A stretch of DNA of 64,000 nucleotides from Thiotrichaceae bacterium (GCA_015486375.1 WFRR01000098.1:1-64000), one strand, 5' to 3'; numbered from the stretch's first letter, positions 47,332-57,028 are shown. The notes: generated by a model from the sequence alone, not told the origin. Numbers and translations are program-made.

Positions 47332-47751
47332 CTAATTTAGATCCCAGTTACCAATATCATCTTCACTGGGTTGTTTGTCTGCACCATGAGAATATAGATC
47401 AAAATCACCGTGTGAACCTGGGCTTAAATATTGATAATCATTGCCCCATCCATCTTTAGGTAATTTACCTTTTACATAGCGTCGCCAATTTTTGGCATCC
47501 GCAGGTTTTTCAATTAATGCTTGTAAACCTTGCTCTGTTGTTGGGTAATCATAATTATTTAATTTATACATTTCTAAGGCATTTTGCAGGGTAGAAATAT
47601 CACTTTTTGCTTTGGTAATACGCGCTTCATCCGTCATTCCTGCGGTGTTTTGAATAACAAAACTAGCTAAAATAGCAAGAATAACAATCACAACCATAAT
47701 TTCAATAAGGGTGAAACCTGATTGGACGCTCCTAAAATGGGTCTGCTTCAC
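47332..47751 (-). CDS. gspG: Type II secretion major pseudopilin GspG
   Basis: 139 residues. Leader SGFTLIEIMVVIVILAILASFV, then the GspG head with YPTTEQGLQALIEKP, WGNDYQYLSPGSHGDFDLYSHGADKQP, the calcium loop and disulfide-free structure of the family. Forms the pseudopilus that pushes substrates through GspD. Core ATPase and secretin genes are elsewhere. Confidence 0.96.
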   Translation of the reverse strand: MKQTHFRSVQSGFTLIEIMVVIVILAILASFVIQNTAGMTDEARITKAKSDISTLQNALEMYKLNNYDYPTTEQGLQALIEKPADAKNWRRYVKGKLPKDGWGNDYQYLSPGSHGDFDLYSHGADKQPSEDDIGNWDLN

Positions 47752-47805
47752 AGAACTTCCTCTTTATATTGACACTTGGTAGGCAGTATAAACTACAGCA
47801 TAGAC

Positions 47806-48672
47806 TTACTCATCACTTAACTGCTGTTTACCGATACTGCCATGCTCAGTTTCATGATCGTGATCGTCTGTACATTCATCATCATCTTCCACAATATCTG
47901 AATCATAACTTTCAATCACCGCTGCTTGAATACTACTGGCTGTATCCTTTTTAGCATCGGCTGATTTATCAGCTGATTTTTTGGATTTTTTCTCTGTTTC
48001 TGCTTTAGCAGTTTGACTATCTGATTTTTCACTTTCAGACTTAGAAGCTCTCTTTTTTGTATTATCTGTATTGGCTTTATCTGACTTTTTAACGGTAGAT
48101 TCAGAGGCGACCTTTGTTTCACTCTTGGTTTTAGCGGTTGTTTTTTCTGAATCTATACTTTTCAGAGACTCTTTTTTTACGCTAACGGCTTTTTTGGATG
48201 AAGATACTTCCTTAAATGCTGCTTGAGTTTTAGTGGCTTCAGGTACTTTTTTCTTAGCAGGGGGTGCTTGTAATTTATGATAAGAGACACTTGCCTGTTT
48301 AATAATATTTCCTTGCTCATCCAATACTTTGACTGTCCATGTGCCTTTATTACGCGGTTTTAATGATTTATTAGATGAAACCCGCCAGCGACTTCCCTTA
48401 ACTTCAAATGGGATACTTTGTGCGACCCAACCATTTAATGACCATTGGTGCGTTAAGGTTTGTCCTTGAAAATTACGCATATCAGTAAAAAAGTAAATCT
48501 TGCTTATATTATTATTAAGCTGTTGAACAACATTGAAGGGTTGATGATTCTTAATTGACATTGCAAAGGCTGATTGAACAATTTCAGCCTCTATAGCATA
48601 GAGAGAGTTGGGTAAAATGAGTAATGCTGAAACACAGAGAAGTAAGTGTTTCTGTAAACGTTTAAATAACAT
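47806..48672 (-). CDS. DUF2914-domain exported protein with charged tail
   Basis: 288 residues. Signal peptide (1-26), a DUF2914-like beta domain (about 30-135, with YFFTDMRNFQGQTLTHQW and the KGSRWRVSSNK and GTWTVKVLDEQGN strands), then a Lys/Ser/Glu-rich low-complexity tail ending in D/E/H-rich residues. It lies 54 bp upstream of gspG on the same strand. A paralogue is next. Function unknown. Confidence 0.8.
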   Translation of the reverse strand: MLFKRLQKHLLLCVSALLILPNSLYAIEAEIVQSAFAMSIKNHQPFNVVQQLNNNISKIYFFTDMRNFQGQTLTHQWSLNGWVAQSIPFEVKGSRWRVSSNKSLKPRNKGTWTVKVLDEQGNIIKQASVSYHKLQAPPAKKKVPEATKTQAAFKEVSSSKKAVSVKKESLKSIDSEKTTAKTKSETKVASESTVKKSDKANTDNTKKRASKSESEKSDSQTAKAETEKKSKKSADKSADAKKDTASSIQAAVIESYDSDIVEDDDECTDDHDHETEHGSIGKQQLSDE

Positions 48673-48868
48673 TTATTAGCTCCATTAGAATATTTAATTA
48701 TTATTGAAAATAATCGTTATTATTTATTCAGCAATACTGTAGAGAGTCTTAGCTAGCGTCATTTCTAACGATTATGACAGCCTGAAAATTTAGTCTTGTA
48801 CTTATATAGGCACAAGGAGTTTATTATTAGCGGTCTAAATCCTGTTGTATTCGGTGAAAATAAATACC

Positions 48869-49708
48869 CTATATTTTATCCCAAATTGGACGAGGATCTT
48901 TATTTGGTTGCGAATCCTTACTTTCAGAAGTTTCAGAAGTTTCAGAAGTTTCAGAAGTTTCAGAAGTTTCAGAAGTTTCAGAAGTTTCAGAAGTTTCAGA
49001 AGTTTCAGAAGTTTCAGAAGTTTCAGAAGTTTCAGAAGTTTCAGCAACCTTAGTACGATCGGGTTGAGTTGCTTTGCTTTCTAGTTTCTCTGCTTGTGCT
49101 GAAGTTGATATATTTTCTGTTGTTTGAGATTTTTTGAGTTCTGCTCGTGTACTGGATCGAATATAATTAATACTTGTTTCAAGTAAAATGCTTTGTTTTT
49201 CATCTAAAATCTTTACTGTCCATGTTCCTTCAGGCTGTTTTGCTAAGTTGAATTTTTTAGCTGAATGAACGCGCCAACGCTTACCTGTAATTGGAAAGTT
49301 AACTTGATGAGAAATAATGCCATGATGCAACCATTGATGTGTCAGCGTTTGACCTTCAAATCCTTTAAATTCAGTAAAATAAAACACTTCACTAATTAAA
49401 CTACTTAATACATTAAGCTGATCAATTGGTTCATGATTTTGGACTAAGGACGTAAATAAAGCACGGCTAATTTTTCCCTGTTTCACAACGGGTGTCACCT
49501 TTTCAATAACGTTAGAATCAGATGTGTTACTAGACTCAATAGGTTCAGCAGTTTTTTGACTATCATCGTTGCTTTCTTTCTCAGTAGACTCAGTCAATTT
49601 CTGAGTATTTCCACTAAATTCTGTTGATGTTTCGGTCGCTGCTACTGTCGATATTTGAGTGATTAACAGCAAGGCTATCAATACGCTAGATTGGATTGTA
49701 TTTATCAT
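48869..49708 (-). CDS. DUF2914-domain exported protein with ETS repeat tail
   Basis: 279 residues. Signal peptide (1-24), an acidic linker, the DUF2914-like domain (about 85-190: YFTEFKGFEGQTLTHQW, GKRWRVHSAKKF, GTWTVKILDEK), and a low-complexity tail with about 13 copies of Glu-Thr-Ser encoded by a 9-bp tandem repeat. It shares the domain with the preceding gene, so the pair looks like a tandem duplication with different tails. Function unknown. Confidence 0.8.
   Translation of the reverse strand: MINTIQSSVLIALLLITQISTVAATETSTEFSGNTQKLTESTEKESNDDSQKTAEPIESSNTSDSNVIEKVTPVVKQGKISRALFTSLVQNHEPIDQLNVLSSLISEVFYFTEFKGFEGQTLTHQWLHHGIISHQVNFPITGKRWRVHSAKKFNLAKQPEGTWTVKILDEKQSILLETSINYIRSSTRAELKKSQTTENISTSAQAEKLESKATQPDRTKVAETSETSETSETSETSETSETSETSETSETSETSETSETSESKDSQPNKDPRPIWDKI
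48922..49044. repeat. 9-bp tandem repeat, 13 copies
   Basis: Thirteen perfect copies of TTTCAGAAG (48922-49038) plus a six-base partial copy. It encodes Glu-Thr-Ser on the minus strand and is open in other frames on both strands too. The unit is a multiple of three, so slippage would change repeat number but not the reading frame. Confidence 0.95.
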
Positions 49709-49896
49709 TAATATATAGACCTAAATAAAAATTAATATCAGTATTTTAGCAAAATTAAATGACCCATATCCGTGTTAAACCTATTTTTTCAAGTACAAAA
49801 TATTTCTATCTTTACAAAAATGTTATAAATTAGTGAAACTTGCTCAACGATTTATCGCTATGGTTAAGCACATAAACTAGGTAGGAATAGAAGAGC

Positions 49897-50832
49897 ATGT
49901 TAATCAAACAATCAAGTGATATTAAAGAAAATGAGGTGACAGATCAGCAGGATTATTTATCTCGACGGGCGTTTATTAAAGCAAGCATTGCTCAAGGGCT
50001 AGGGGCATCATTGCTGGGTCTAGGCGTAACAGAATCGGCACAGGCTCTCAGCAAAGATAAAGAATATACCTTGGAGGGTGATGAGGTTACTTCTTATAAG
50101 GATATTACTACTTACAATAATTTTTATGAATTTGGTACAGGTAAGGGTGATCCTGCTAAAAATGCACATCATTTGCCCACTTCACCGTGGTCGATTGTGG
50201 TCGAGGGGGAATGTGAAAAGGCGGGTCGCTATTCTTTAGAGGATATACTCAAGCCGCATGATAGCGAAGATCGTATTTATCGTTTCCGTTGTGTTGAAGG
50301 TTGGTCAATGGTGATTCCTTGGCAGGGATTTCCACTCAGTGATTTAATCAAACGTTTTCAACCCACCTCTAAAGCCAAGTACGTTCGTTTTGAAACCCTA
50401 CATGATCCTGAGTATATGTCTGGGCAACGCCGACCTATTTTAGATTGGCCTTATGTTGAAGGTTTGCGTATGGATGAAGCGATGCACCCATTGGCTATTC
50501 TTGCCACAGGTTTATACGGTAAAACTTTACCAAACCAAAATGGTGCGCCTTTGCGTTTGGTTGTACCGTGGAAATATGGCTTTAAGAATATTAAATCCAT
50601 TGCTAAAATTAGTTTTGTAGAAGAACAACCTGTATCAGCATGGACAAAATCTATCCCTGAAGAATATGGTTTTTATTCCAATGTTAATCCAACTGTTGCT
50701 CATCCACGTTGGAGTCAAAAAAGAGAACGGCGCATTGGTGACTTTTTTAAACGCGATACCTTGATGTTCAATGGTTATGCGGATCAAGTGGCTAGTCTTT
50801 ACAGTGGTATGGACTTAACAAAGCATTTTTAG
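49897..50832 (+). CDS. msrP: Periplasmic methionine sulfoxide reductase catalytic subunit MsrP
   Basis: Molybdopterin enzyme that repairs oxidised Met in periplasmic proteins. 311 residues. Twin-arginine signal SRRAFIKAS (22-30), Mo-coordinating Cys132 in [19 protein letters not shown], and the C-terminal [17 protein letters not shown] typical of YedY. In operon with msrQ 36 bp downstream. Confidence 0.97.
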   Translation: MLIKQSSDIKENEVTDQQDYLSRRAFIKASIAQGLGASLLGLGVTESAQALSKDKEYTLEGDEVTSYKDITTYNNFYEFGTGKGDPAKNAHHLPTSPWSIVVEGECEKAGRYSLEDILKPHDSEDRIYRFRCVEGWSMVIPWQGFPLSDLIKRFQPTSKAKYVRFETLHDPEYMSGQRRPILDWPYVEGLRMDEAMHPLAILATGLYGKTLPNQNGAPLRLVVPWKYGFKNIKSIAKISFVEEQPVSAWTKSIPEEYGFYSNVNPTVAHPRWSQKRERRIGDFFKRDTLMFNGYADQVASLYSGMDLTKHF

Positions 50833-50868
50833 TCTTTCGATAAAATAATAATAATTGAGCCGATTATC

Positions 50869-51462
50869 ATGAAAATAGCCGAACCGTACTTTTCCAAAAT
50901 TATTAAACCCAGCATTTTTATCATGGCATTGCTGCCAGTGTTTTATCTCGTTTGGGGCATGTTTTCGGGTGTATTAGGAGCAAATCCTATTGAAACCGTT
51001 ATTCGTGATTTAGGTGAATGGGCATTACGTTTCTTACTGATTACACTATCAATTTCTCCACTACGTCGATTGACAGGTATGGCACAATTATTACGCTTAC
51101 GCCGCATGTTGGGTTTATATGTATTTTTCTATGCCAGTTTGCATTTAAGTATTTATCTTTGGTTAGAACAGTCTTTCGATTGGTGGGAGATTTGGCTCGA
51201 TATTGTGGAACGTCCATTTATTACCATTGGTATGTTGAGCTTTATTTTATTAATTCCTTTAGCCGTCACTTCAACCCGTGCCGCCATTCGGAAGCTAGGT
51301 AAAAATTGGTTGCGTTTACACCAATTGGTTTATCCCATTGCTATTTTTGTGGTGCTGCATTTTTGGTGGCTAATTAAAGTTGATACACGAGAACCCCTCA
51401 TCTATGCACTTATACTGACACTCTTATTATCCGAGCGACTAATCCGTCGCTATGCTCGTTAA
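50869..51462 (+). CDS. msrQ: MsrQ heme-binding membrane subunit
   Basis: 197 residues, ferric-reductase-like transmembrane protein with about six helices that delivers electrons to MsrP. His-containing helices (YASLHLSIYL, LHQLVYPIAIFVVLHFWW) bind heme. RRMLGLYVFFYASLH and the AIRKLGKNWLRLHQLVY loop are diagnostic. Second gene of msrPQ. Confidence 0.96.
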   Translation: MKIAEPYFSKIIKPSIFIMALLPVFYLVWGMFSGVLGANPIETVIRDLGEWALRFLLITLSISPLRRLTGMAQLLRLRRMLGLYVFFYASLHLSIYLWLEQSFDWWEIWLDIVERPFITIGMLSFILLIPLAVTSTRAAIRKLGKNWLRLHQLVYPIAIFVVLHFWWLIKVDTREPLIYALILTLLLSERLIRRYAR

Positions 51463-51542
51463 TAAATAGTCTATGATTCACATTTTATATAGTAAAATGC
51501 TGCTTAAAAAGTTGGTAGTGCATTAGATCTAAGGAAAAAGTT

Positions 51543-52244
51543 ATGGAACACATTGTTGTTGTAGAAGATGATCATTCAATTGCCGATATGTTGTGCTTAC
51601 ATTTAAGAGAGCAACATTATCAAGTCACTCATATTGATGATGGTTTAAAGGCGCGCGAGTTTTTATTAAAACAAAGCTACGACTTAGTTCTATTAGATAT
51701 TATGTTGCCAAATTACAATGGTTTAGATATTTGTAAAGAGCTACGTCAAGTACAGCCGATTATTCCTATTTTATTGTTAACCTCAATGAGCGGCGAAGCT
51801 GATCGAGTCATTGGGCTAGAATTAGGCGCAGATGATTACCTCACCAAGCCATTTAGTTTACGTGAATGTATTGCGCGAATAAAAGCGTTATTGCGGCGCT
51901 CTCAATACAGTCAAGCTCCGATTAAGGCAGAGGAGCAACAAGAGCAACTATATAAGGAGCTATCTATTCATATTTCACATCGACAGATTAAATTAGCAGG
52001 TAAAAATGTAGATTTAACCGCCCGTGAATTTGATTTATTAGCCCACTTAGCCCAACACAGCGAACAAGTATTTTCACGCAATCAGCTCTTAGATTCCGTC
52101 TGGGGTTATAGCCATGAAGGTTATGAACATACCGTCAATACGCATATTAACCGTTTACGTAACAAGTTAAAACGTAGTGATAATCAGCCCGATTTTATTC
52201 AAACCGTTTGGGGTGTGGGCTATAAATTTAGTTTAGGTGAGTAA
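51543..52244 (+). CDS. OmpR/PhoB-family response regulator
   Basis: 233 residues. Receiver domain with acidic pair D9/D10, phospho-acceptor D52 in LVLLDIMLPNYNG, switch Thr in LLTSM and Lys in LTKPFSL, then a winged-helix DNA-binding domain (about 135-230, ending QTVWGVGYKFSL). Separated from msrQ by 80 bp and from the kinase by 22 bp. Confidence 0.95.
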   Translation: MEHIVVVEDDHSIADMLCLHLREQHYQVTHIDDGLKAREFLLKQSYDLVLLDIMLPNYNGLDICKELRQVQPIIPILLLTSMSGEADRVIGLELGADDYLTKPFSLRECIARIKALLRRSQYSQAPIKAEEQQEQLYKELSIHISHRQIKLAGKNVDLTAREFDLLAHLAQHSEQVFSRNQLLDSVWGYSHEGYEHTVNTHINRLRNKLKRSDNQPDFIQTVWGVGYKFSLGE

Positions 52245-52267
52245 TATTGACTTAAGGTTATAGCATA

Positions 52268-53818
52268 ATGTTTAAAAAATTTTATCAAGGTCTATATCAA
52301 CGTTTAGCAATTACACTCTTAGCGGTATGTATTATTCAAGGGGTTTTATTACTTTGGTTCTTTGATCACTCTTCTAAAATCCAGCATCAGGAAACAGCAC
52401 AAAACTTACATCAACATTTAGCTGAATATGTGGTTAAAGATATGAGTCTTTTTATCCAAGGACATTTTGATGAAGCAACTATCAAAGATGCATTTCGTCG
52501 TATTATGCTAATCGACCCTTTAACCGAATTGTATGTTTTAAATACAGACGGAAAAATACTCACTTATGATGCCCCTGCTGAGAAAATCAAACGCAATCAG
52601 GTTGATCTAGCTCCGATTAAACAGTTTCTGCATGAAAAAGCCTTTCCAATTTTAGGTGATGACCCGCGTTCTTTAAAACAAACTAAAATATTTTCCAGTG
52701 CAAAAATTACTGATCGTAATAAACAGTTAAAAGGCTATCTGTATATTATTATTGGCGGCGAAGATTACGATAGTATTGTGGATGAATTATTCTTTAATAA
52801 ACTATTAAAAGTGAGTGTCTTTTCGATATTAGCGGGTTTTATTTTCTTGCTATCTGCCAGTTTGATTTTGTTCTATACCCTTACTCGACCGATCAATCGA
52901 CTTTGTCGTGAAGTGCGTCGTTTCGAAGCTTCTGATTTTAAAAAAATATCGAGCCACTATAAACCATCGATGTCAACTAAGCGTTTATTAAAAATAAAAT
53001 CGAATAATGAATTAAAGATATTAGAACAACAAGTTTTTTCCATGGAACAGCGTATCGTAACACAGTTGCAGGAAATGAAACAGCAAGATAAGTTACGGCG
53101 TGAGTTTTTTGCTTATGTATCGCATGATTTACGCACACCACTCGCGGGTATGCAAGCGTATTTAGAAACACTTTTAGATGAGAATGTTAAGTTATCAAAT
53201 CAGGATCGGCAACAGTTCATTCAAAATGTACTACTCAATAATAAACGTCTCACCGATATGGTGAATGAACTATTTGAATTAGCACGTCTAGAACACGGTG
53301 AAATTAATATTGATCCTGAAGAATTTGTTTTATCCGATTTGTTAAGTGATTTATATGCAAGTTTATCGGCACTCGCGAATGATAAAGGTATTCATTTAAT
53401 CATGGATTGCCCTAATATGGGCTTGGAAGTGTATGCGGATGTCGGACGCTTAGAGCGTATTTTACAAAACTTAATTAGTAATGCCATTTATTACACCCCA
53501 ACAGGTGGAATAGTTAATACTTTAATTACAGAACTAGATAAAGGACGTGTAGAAATATCGATTCAAGATACAGGTAATGGTATTCCAGAGGAAGAATTAC
53601 CTTATGTATTTGAACCGTATTTTCGAGCCATCGACGGAAAAAAAGTTCGTCAAGATGGTTGTGGCTTAGGTTTAGCCATTACTCAACGTTTATTAGCTTT
53701 ACATCAATCGGAGTTACAGGTTGAAAGCCAAGTGGGAGAGGGTGCACGTTTTTATTTTTGTTTACGAACGCATGGTGTGAGTGCGTCGCAATTTATCCCC
53801 CCATTGGAAACTGATTAA
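52268..53818 (+). CDS. Sensor histidine kinase
   Basis: 516 residues. TM1 about 13-31, a periplasmic sensor of about 150 residues, TM2 about 180-205, a HAMP-like region, then HisKA with phospho-acceptor His286 in YVSHDLRTPLAGM and the ATPase core with N-box LQNLISNAIYYTP, GNGIPEEELPYVF and GCGLGLAI. Partner of the preceding regulator. Its 3' end overlaps the convergent EamA gene by 57 nt. Confidence 0.95.
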   Translation: MFKKFYQGLYQRLAITLLAVCIIQGVLLLWFFDHSSKIQHQETAQNLHQHLAEYVVKDMSLFIQGHFDEATIKDAFRRIMLIDPLTELYVLNTDGKILTYDAPAEKIKRNQVDLAPIKQFLHEKAFPILGDDPRSLKQTKIFSSAKITDRNKQLKGYLYIIIGGEDYDSIVDELFFNKLLKVSVFSILAGFIFLLSASLILFYTLTRPINRLCREVRRFEASDFKKISSHYKPSMSTKRLLKIKSNNELKILEQQVFSMEQRIVTQLQEMKQQDKLRREFFAYVSHDLRTPLAGMQAYLETLLDENVKLSNQDRQQFIQNVLLNNKRLTDMVNELFELARLEHGEINIDPEEFVLSDLLSDLYASLSALANDKGIHLIMDCPNMGLEVYADVGRLERILQNLISNAIYYTPTGGIVNTLITELDKGRVEISIQDTGNGIPEEELPYVFEPYFRAIDGKKVRQDGCGLGLAITQRLLALHQSELQVESQVGEGARFYFCLRTHGVSASQFIPPLETD

Positions 53819-54658
53819 ACCCAGTAAAATACAAGCTGTGCCAATGATAACGTGTGTACTAATGGCTTCATTATTAAACCACATACCGAGTAGAAGAGCC
53901 GTCACAGGCGTGATTAAAGTAATCAATGAGACGGTGGAAGCTTCGAGGGCATGAATCAAAAAATAATATAAGGAGAACCCCAGTAATGAACCGAAAATTG
54001 CTAGGTAAATAATAGCACCCGCGGCTTGTAGTGGAATTTCTTCTAATATCGGGACGGGTTCAGAAAATAGCAGTGCAGTCAATAAAAAGAGGGGAATTGA
54101 AACCCATAGTCCACCGGTTGTCATCACTAAACCATGTTGTTGTGCATTAATTTTTTTAAGCCATACAGCTGTGCTGGTTTGGCTAATAACGCCTAAAATA
54201 ATTAGTGATACTCCTAAAATTGCTGTATCGGTCAGATGGGTACTTTGTAAAAATATAGTGCCCAAACCGAGTAAACCTAGTAGTAAACCGAAGATACGAA
54301 AGTGTGTTAATTTTTCACCCAAAAATAACCATGCCAAGATACCTGTAATAATAGGTGATGTGCCAAAAATAACTGAAATCCAGCCTGAAGAGATATATAA
54401 AGAACCCCAATAGCTAAACAGCATCGCACCGTAAATACCTAAACCTGAAGCAATATAAGTGATTCTTGCTCGTGCATCAAGACGATAAGGAATACGGAGT
54501 AAATACACAATTAATACGGCCAAGATACCCGCTAAAATCATCCGTGTTGTGACACCAAATAGGAAATAACCATTAATACTGCTCCACTTAATTGCGAGCG
54601 GTGTGGTTGACCATATAATAACAACGCTTATAAAGGCTAAAGGTACAGATACTTTCAT
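53762..54658 (-). CDS. EamA/DMT-superfamily transporter
   Basis: 298 residues with about ten hydrophobic helices in two EamA halves (about 5-135 and 148-285). Likely an inner-membrane exporter or importer of small metabolites; substrate unknown. The C-terminal 19 codons lie inside the histidine kinase reading frame on the opposite strand. Confidence 0.85.
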   Translation of the reverse strand: MKVSVPLAFISVVIIWSTTPLAIKWSSINGYFLFGVTTRMILAGILAVLIVYLLRIPYRLDARARITYIASGLGIYGAMLFSYWGSLYISSGWISVIFGTSPIITGILAWLFLGEKLTHFRIFGLLLGLLGLGTIFLQSTHLTDTAILGVSLIILGVISQTSTAVWLKKINAQQHGLVMTTGGLWVSIPLFLLTALLFSEPVPILEEIPLQAAGAIIYLAIFGSLLGFSLYYFLIHALEASTVSLITLITPVTALLLGMWFNNEAISTHVIIGTACILLGLISFQWGDKLRRTHTMRS

Positions 54659-54762
54659 AGAACTGGATTAAATAAAAAACCTTAGTCTATCGAGTATAAA
54701 TAAAAATTGATAGTTTTTATTGATCAGTTATTTGTAACAGATAGTAAATTAAAACTTGTATT

Positions 54763-55113
54763 TCATGTTTTTTTGTATTGAAGTTTATCTAGCCTATCTA
54801 TTTTTTCATATGCCTGTCTTAGCTGTTCATTAATCGTAATATTAACAACAAAAATACAAACCACTGCATAAACTGCAATAATAGAGAAAATCCATGTACC
54901 CCATATAATACTAGGAAAAAACTCATAAACAATCATCGCTAAAAACACATTAATGCCTAAACTCACGGAGTGACGAACTATTTTATCTCGTTTAACCGAT
55001 TTCCAGACACTAACCATTAGCATAATTTCAGAAATAAATTGTTCTATAGGGAGTGTATTTTTATTTTCAAAATTTACACTATGGTTTTTATTAATGTTGT
55101 TTGTTGACTGCAT
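54763..55113 (-). CDS. Small two-helix membrane protein
   Basis: 116 residues with two predicted transmembrane helices (about 50-67 and 72-92), a hydrophilic N-terminus and a charged C-terminal helix (EQLRQAYEKIDRLDKL). Resembles the 2TM-domain style of small bacterial membrane proteins, but I do not recognise a named family. Single gene in an AT-rich stretch. Confidence 0.6.
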   Translation of the reverse strand: MQSTNNINKNHSVNFENKNTLPIEQFISEIMLMVSVWKSVKRDKIVRHSVSLGINVFLAMIVYEFFPSIIWGTWIFSIIAVYAVVCIFVVNITINEQLRQAYEKIDRLDKLQYKKT

Positions 55114-55258
55114 TGATTTTTAAACCTATCGATTATTAAATATGAATAAGCTATATTTTATAAGCTTACATTGTTATAGATTTCAACTTTTTATAAATTA
55201 ACTATAAAAAACTATGTATGGTTTATTAATATCAATGAAATGCTGGATTGTTTGTTTT

Positions 55259-57028
55259 TTATATATTATTTTGTTGCAACCAAAACTCTAATAAAGCTAA
55301 TTGCCATAACTTACTGCCTTTAATTCGAGTTAAATGTGCTTCAGGTTTCGCGAGTAGCTTATTAATATAACTACGTTGATACAGTCCACGTTCACGGCAT
55401 TGTTGGGAATTAAGAATATCCTGCATAAAATCTAGGAATTCACCCCGTACAAATTTGAGTGCAGGCACAGGAAAGTAGCCTTTAGGACGATCAATCACAC
55501 TATCAGGAATTAAACCTCGGGCAATTTCTTTTAGTACATATTTACCATTATCACGTAATTTAAGCTCAGGAGGCATTTTTGCTGCAAGCTCAACTAATTC
55601 ATGATCAAGAAACGGTACGCGCGCTTCTAAGCCCCATGCCATTGTCATATTATCAACCCGTTTTACAGGATCATCGACGATTAAAGTGGTCGTATCCAGT
55701 GCTAAGACACGATCTAAGTAACAATCTGCATTAACTGCATCTAGCTTATCTTTAATTAAGGCCGCGGTGAAATCAGCACTAATATAATCTTCACTCAGCA
55801 TTTTTTGTATTTCATTATGATCACGATCGAAATAATACGGAGCAAAGCGTTCTAAGTTATCACCCTTGGCTTTTGCCATCTGTTGATACCAAAAATAGCC
55901 TGCAAACACCTCATCAGCTCCCTGTCCTGATTGCACCACCTTAACGTGTTGTGATACTTGTTCAGAGAGTAAGTAAAAGCCAATTGCATCTTGCCCAAAC
56001 ATCGGTTCTGACATATTGGCAATGGCTTCAGGTAAACGACTTAAGGTTTGTTCATTCGGAATGTGGAATTTATGATGATTGGGCTTAAGCATTTCTACGA
56101 CGGCATCTGAGAATTCATATTCACTGCCTTTTTCTTCAGGTTGATCATCAAAGCCAATCGTAAAGGTGCGAATATCCTCAATCCCAACTTCATCCAGTAA
56201 GCCAACTAATAAACTGGAATCTAAGCCGCCTGATAGTAAAACACCTACAGGCACATCTGCAATATTATTACGCCGCTTAACCGCTGTTTTCAATGAAGCA
56301 TGAATACGTTCAATCCATTCCTTTTCATCACAGGATTCAGTCGAACGGGTTGCATCTAAATGCCAGTAAGATTTTAAGCGTTGCTCTCCTGTGGCACTAA
56401 TTGTTAGTGTATGAGCGGGTTCTAATTTACGAATACCTTTCAATACCGTACGTGGAGCTGGCACAACGGCATGTAAACTAAATAAATTATGTAAAGCATC
56501 GTTATCTAGTTCAGTATCAATGGGATATTTTAATAAGGCTTGGGTATTGGAAGCAAAACGTAATGTACCTTGATGTTCTGCATAATACAGCGGTTTAATG
56601 CCCATTCGATCACGGGCTAAAAACAAACTTTTCTTTTTCAAATCCCAAATAGCAAATGCGAACATGCCCTTAAAATGTTTAACACAATCTTCTCCCCATT
56701 GTTTATAAGCTTTCAGAATCACTTCTGTATCACCTAAAGAGAAAAATTGATGTCCCTTAATTTTAAGTTGTTCACGCAATTCAGGATGATTATAGATACT
56801 ACCATTAAAGACCAATGCTAAACCCAATTGCGGATCAATCATGGGCTGATTGGCTTTTTCAGATAGATCAATAATGGACAAACGTCGATGACCAAAGGCT
56901 AACCCCCCGTCAGAAAACGTGCCTACGTGATCAGGGCCTCGTTTTTCTAAAGCCTGTAACATATTTTGTATACGAGATAGTTCTACTGGCTGTCCATCCC
57001 AACGATATTCCCCACAAATTCCGCACAT
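55259..57028 (-). CDS. Asparagine-synthase-type amidotransferase (possibly NAGGN synthesis)
   Basis: 589 residues. N-terminal class II glutaminase with catalytic Cys2 (MCGICGEYRWDG), GHRRLSIIDLSEKANQPM, FNGSIYN, then the synthetase domain with pyrophosphate loop SGGLDSS and SGQGADEVFAGY. The length and the GDTEVILKAYKQWGEDCV segment recall the N-acetylglutaminylglutamine amidotransferase subfamily that makes an osmoprotectant dipeptide. Its usual partner, an acetyltransferase-ligase gene, is not adjacent, so plain asparagine synthetase remains possible. Confidence 0.9.
   Translation of the reverse strand: MCGICGEYRWDGQPVELSRIQNMLQALEKRGPDHVGTFSDGGLAFGHRRLSIIDLSEKANQPMIDPQLGLALVFNGSIYNHPELREQLKIKGHQFFSLGDTEVILKAYKQWGEDCVKHFKGMFAFAIWDLKKKSLFLARDRMGIKPLYYAEHQGTLRFASNTQALLKYPIDTELDNDALHNLFSLHAVVPAPRTVLKGIRKLEPAHTLTISATGEQRLKSYWHLDATRSTESCDEKEWIERIHASLKTAVKRRNNIADVPVGVLLSGGLDSSLLVGLLDEVGIEDIRTFTIGFDDQPEEKGSEYEFSDAVVEMLKPNHHKFHIPNEQTLSRLPEAIANMSEPMFGQDAIGFYLLSEQVSQHVKVVQSGQGADEVFAGYFWYQQMAKAKGDNLERFAPYYFDRDHNEIQKMLSEDYISADFTAALIKDKLDAVNADCYLDRVLALDTTTLIVDDPVKRVDNMTMAWGLEARVPFLDHELVELAAKMPPELKLRDNGKYVLKEIARGLIPDSVIDRPKGYFPVPALKFVRGEFLDFMQDILNSQQCRERGLYQRSYINKLLAKPEAHLTRIKGSKLWQLALLEFWLQQNNI

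Noticed and set aside
48922-49044. The 9-bp array as a CRISPR or phase-variation switch
   Set aside because: There are no spacers, and the unit is a multiple of three, so it cannot shift the frame.
48796-49084. Overlapping reading frames of FQK, FRS and LKL repeats across the 9-bp array
   Set aside because: The repeat is free of stop codons in several frames, which creates artificial open frames. Only the minus-strand frame has a signal peptide and a recognisable domain.
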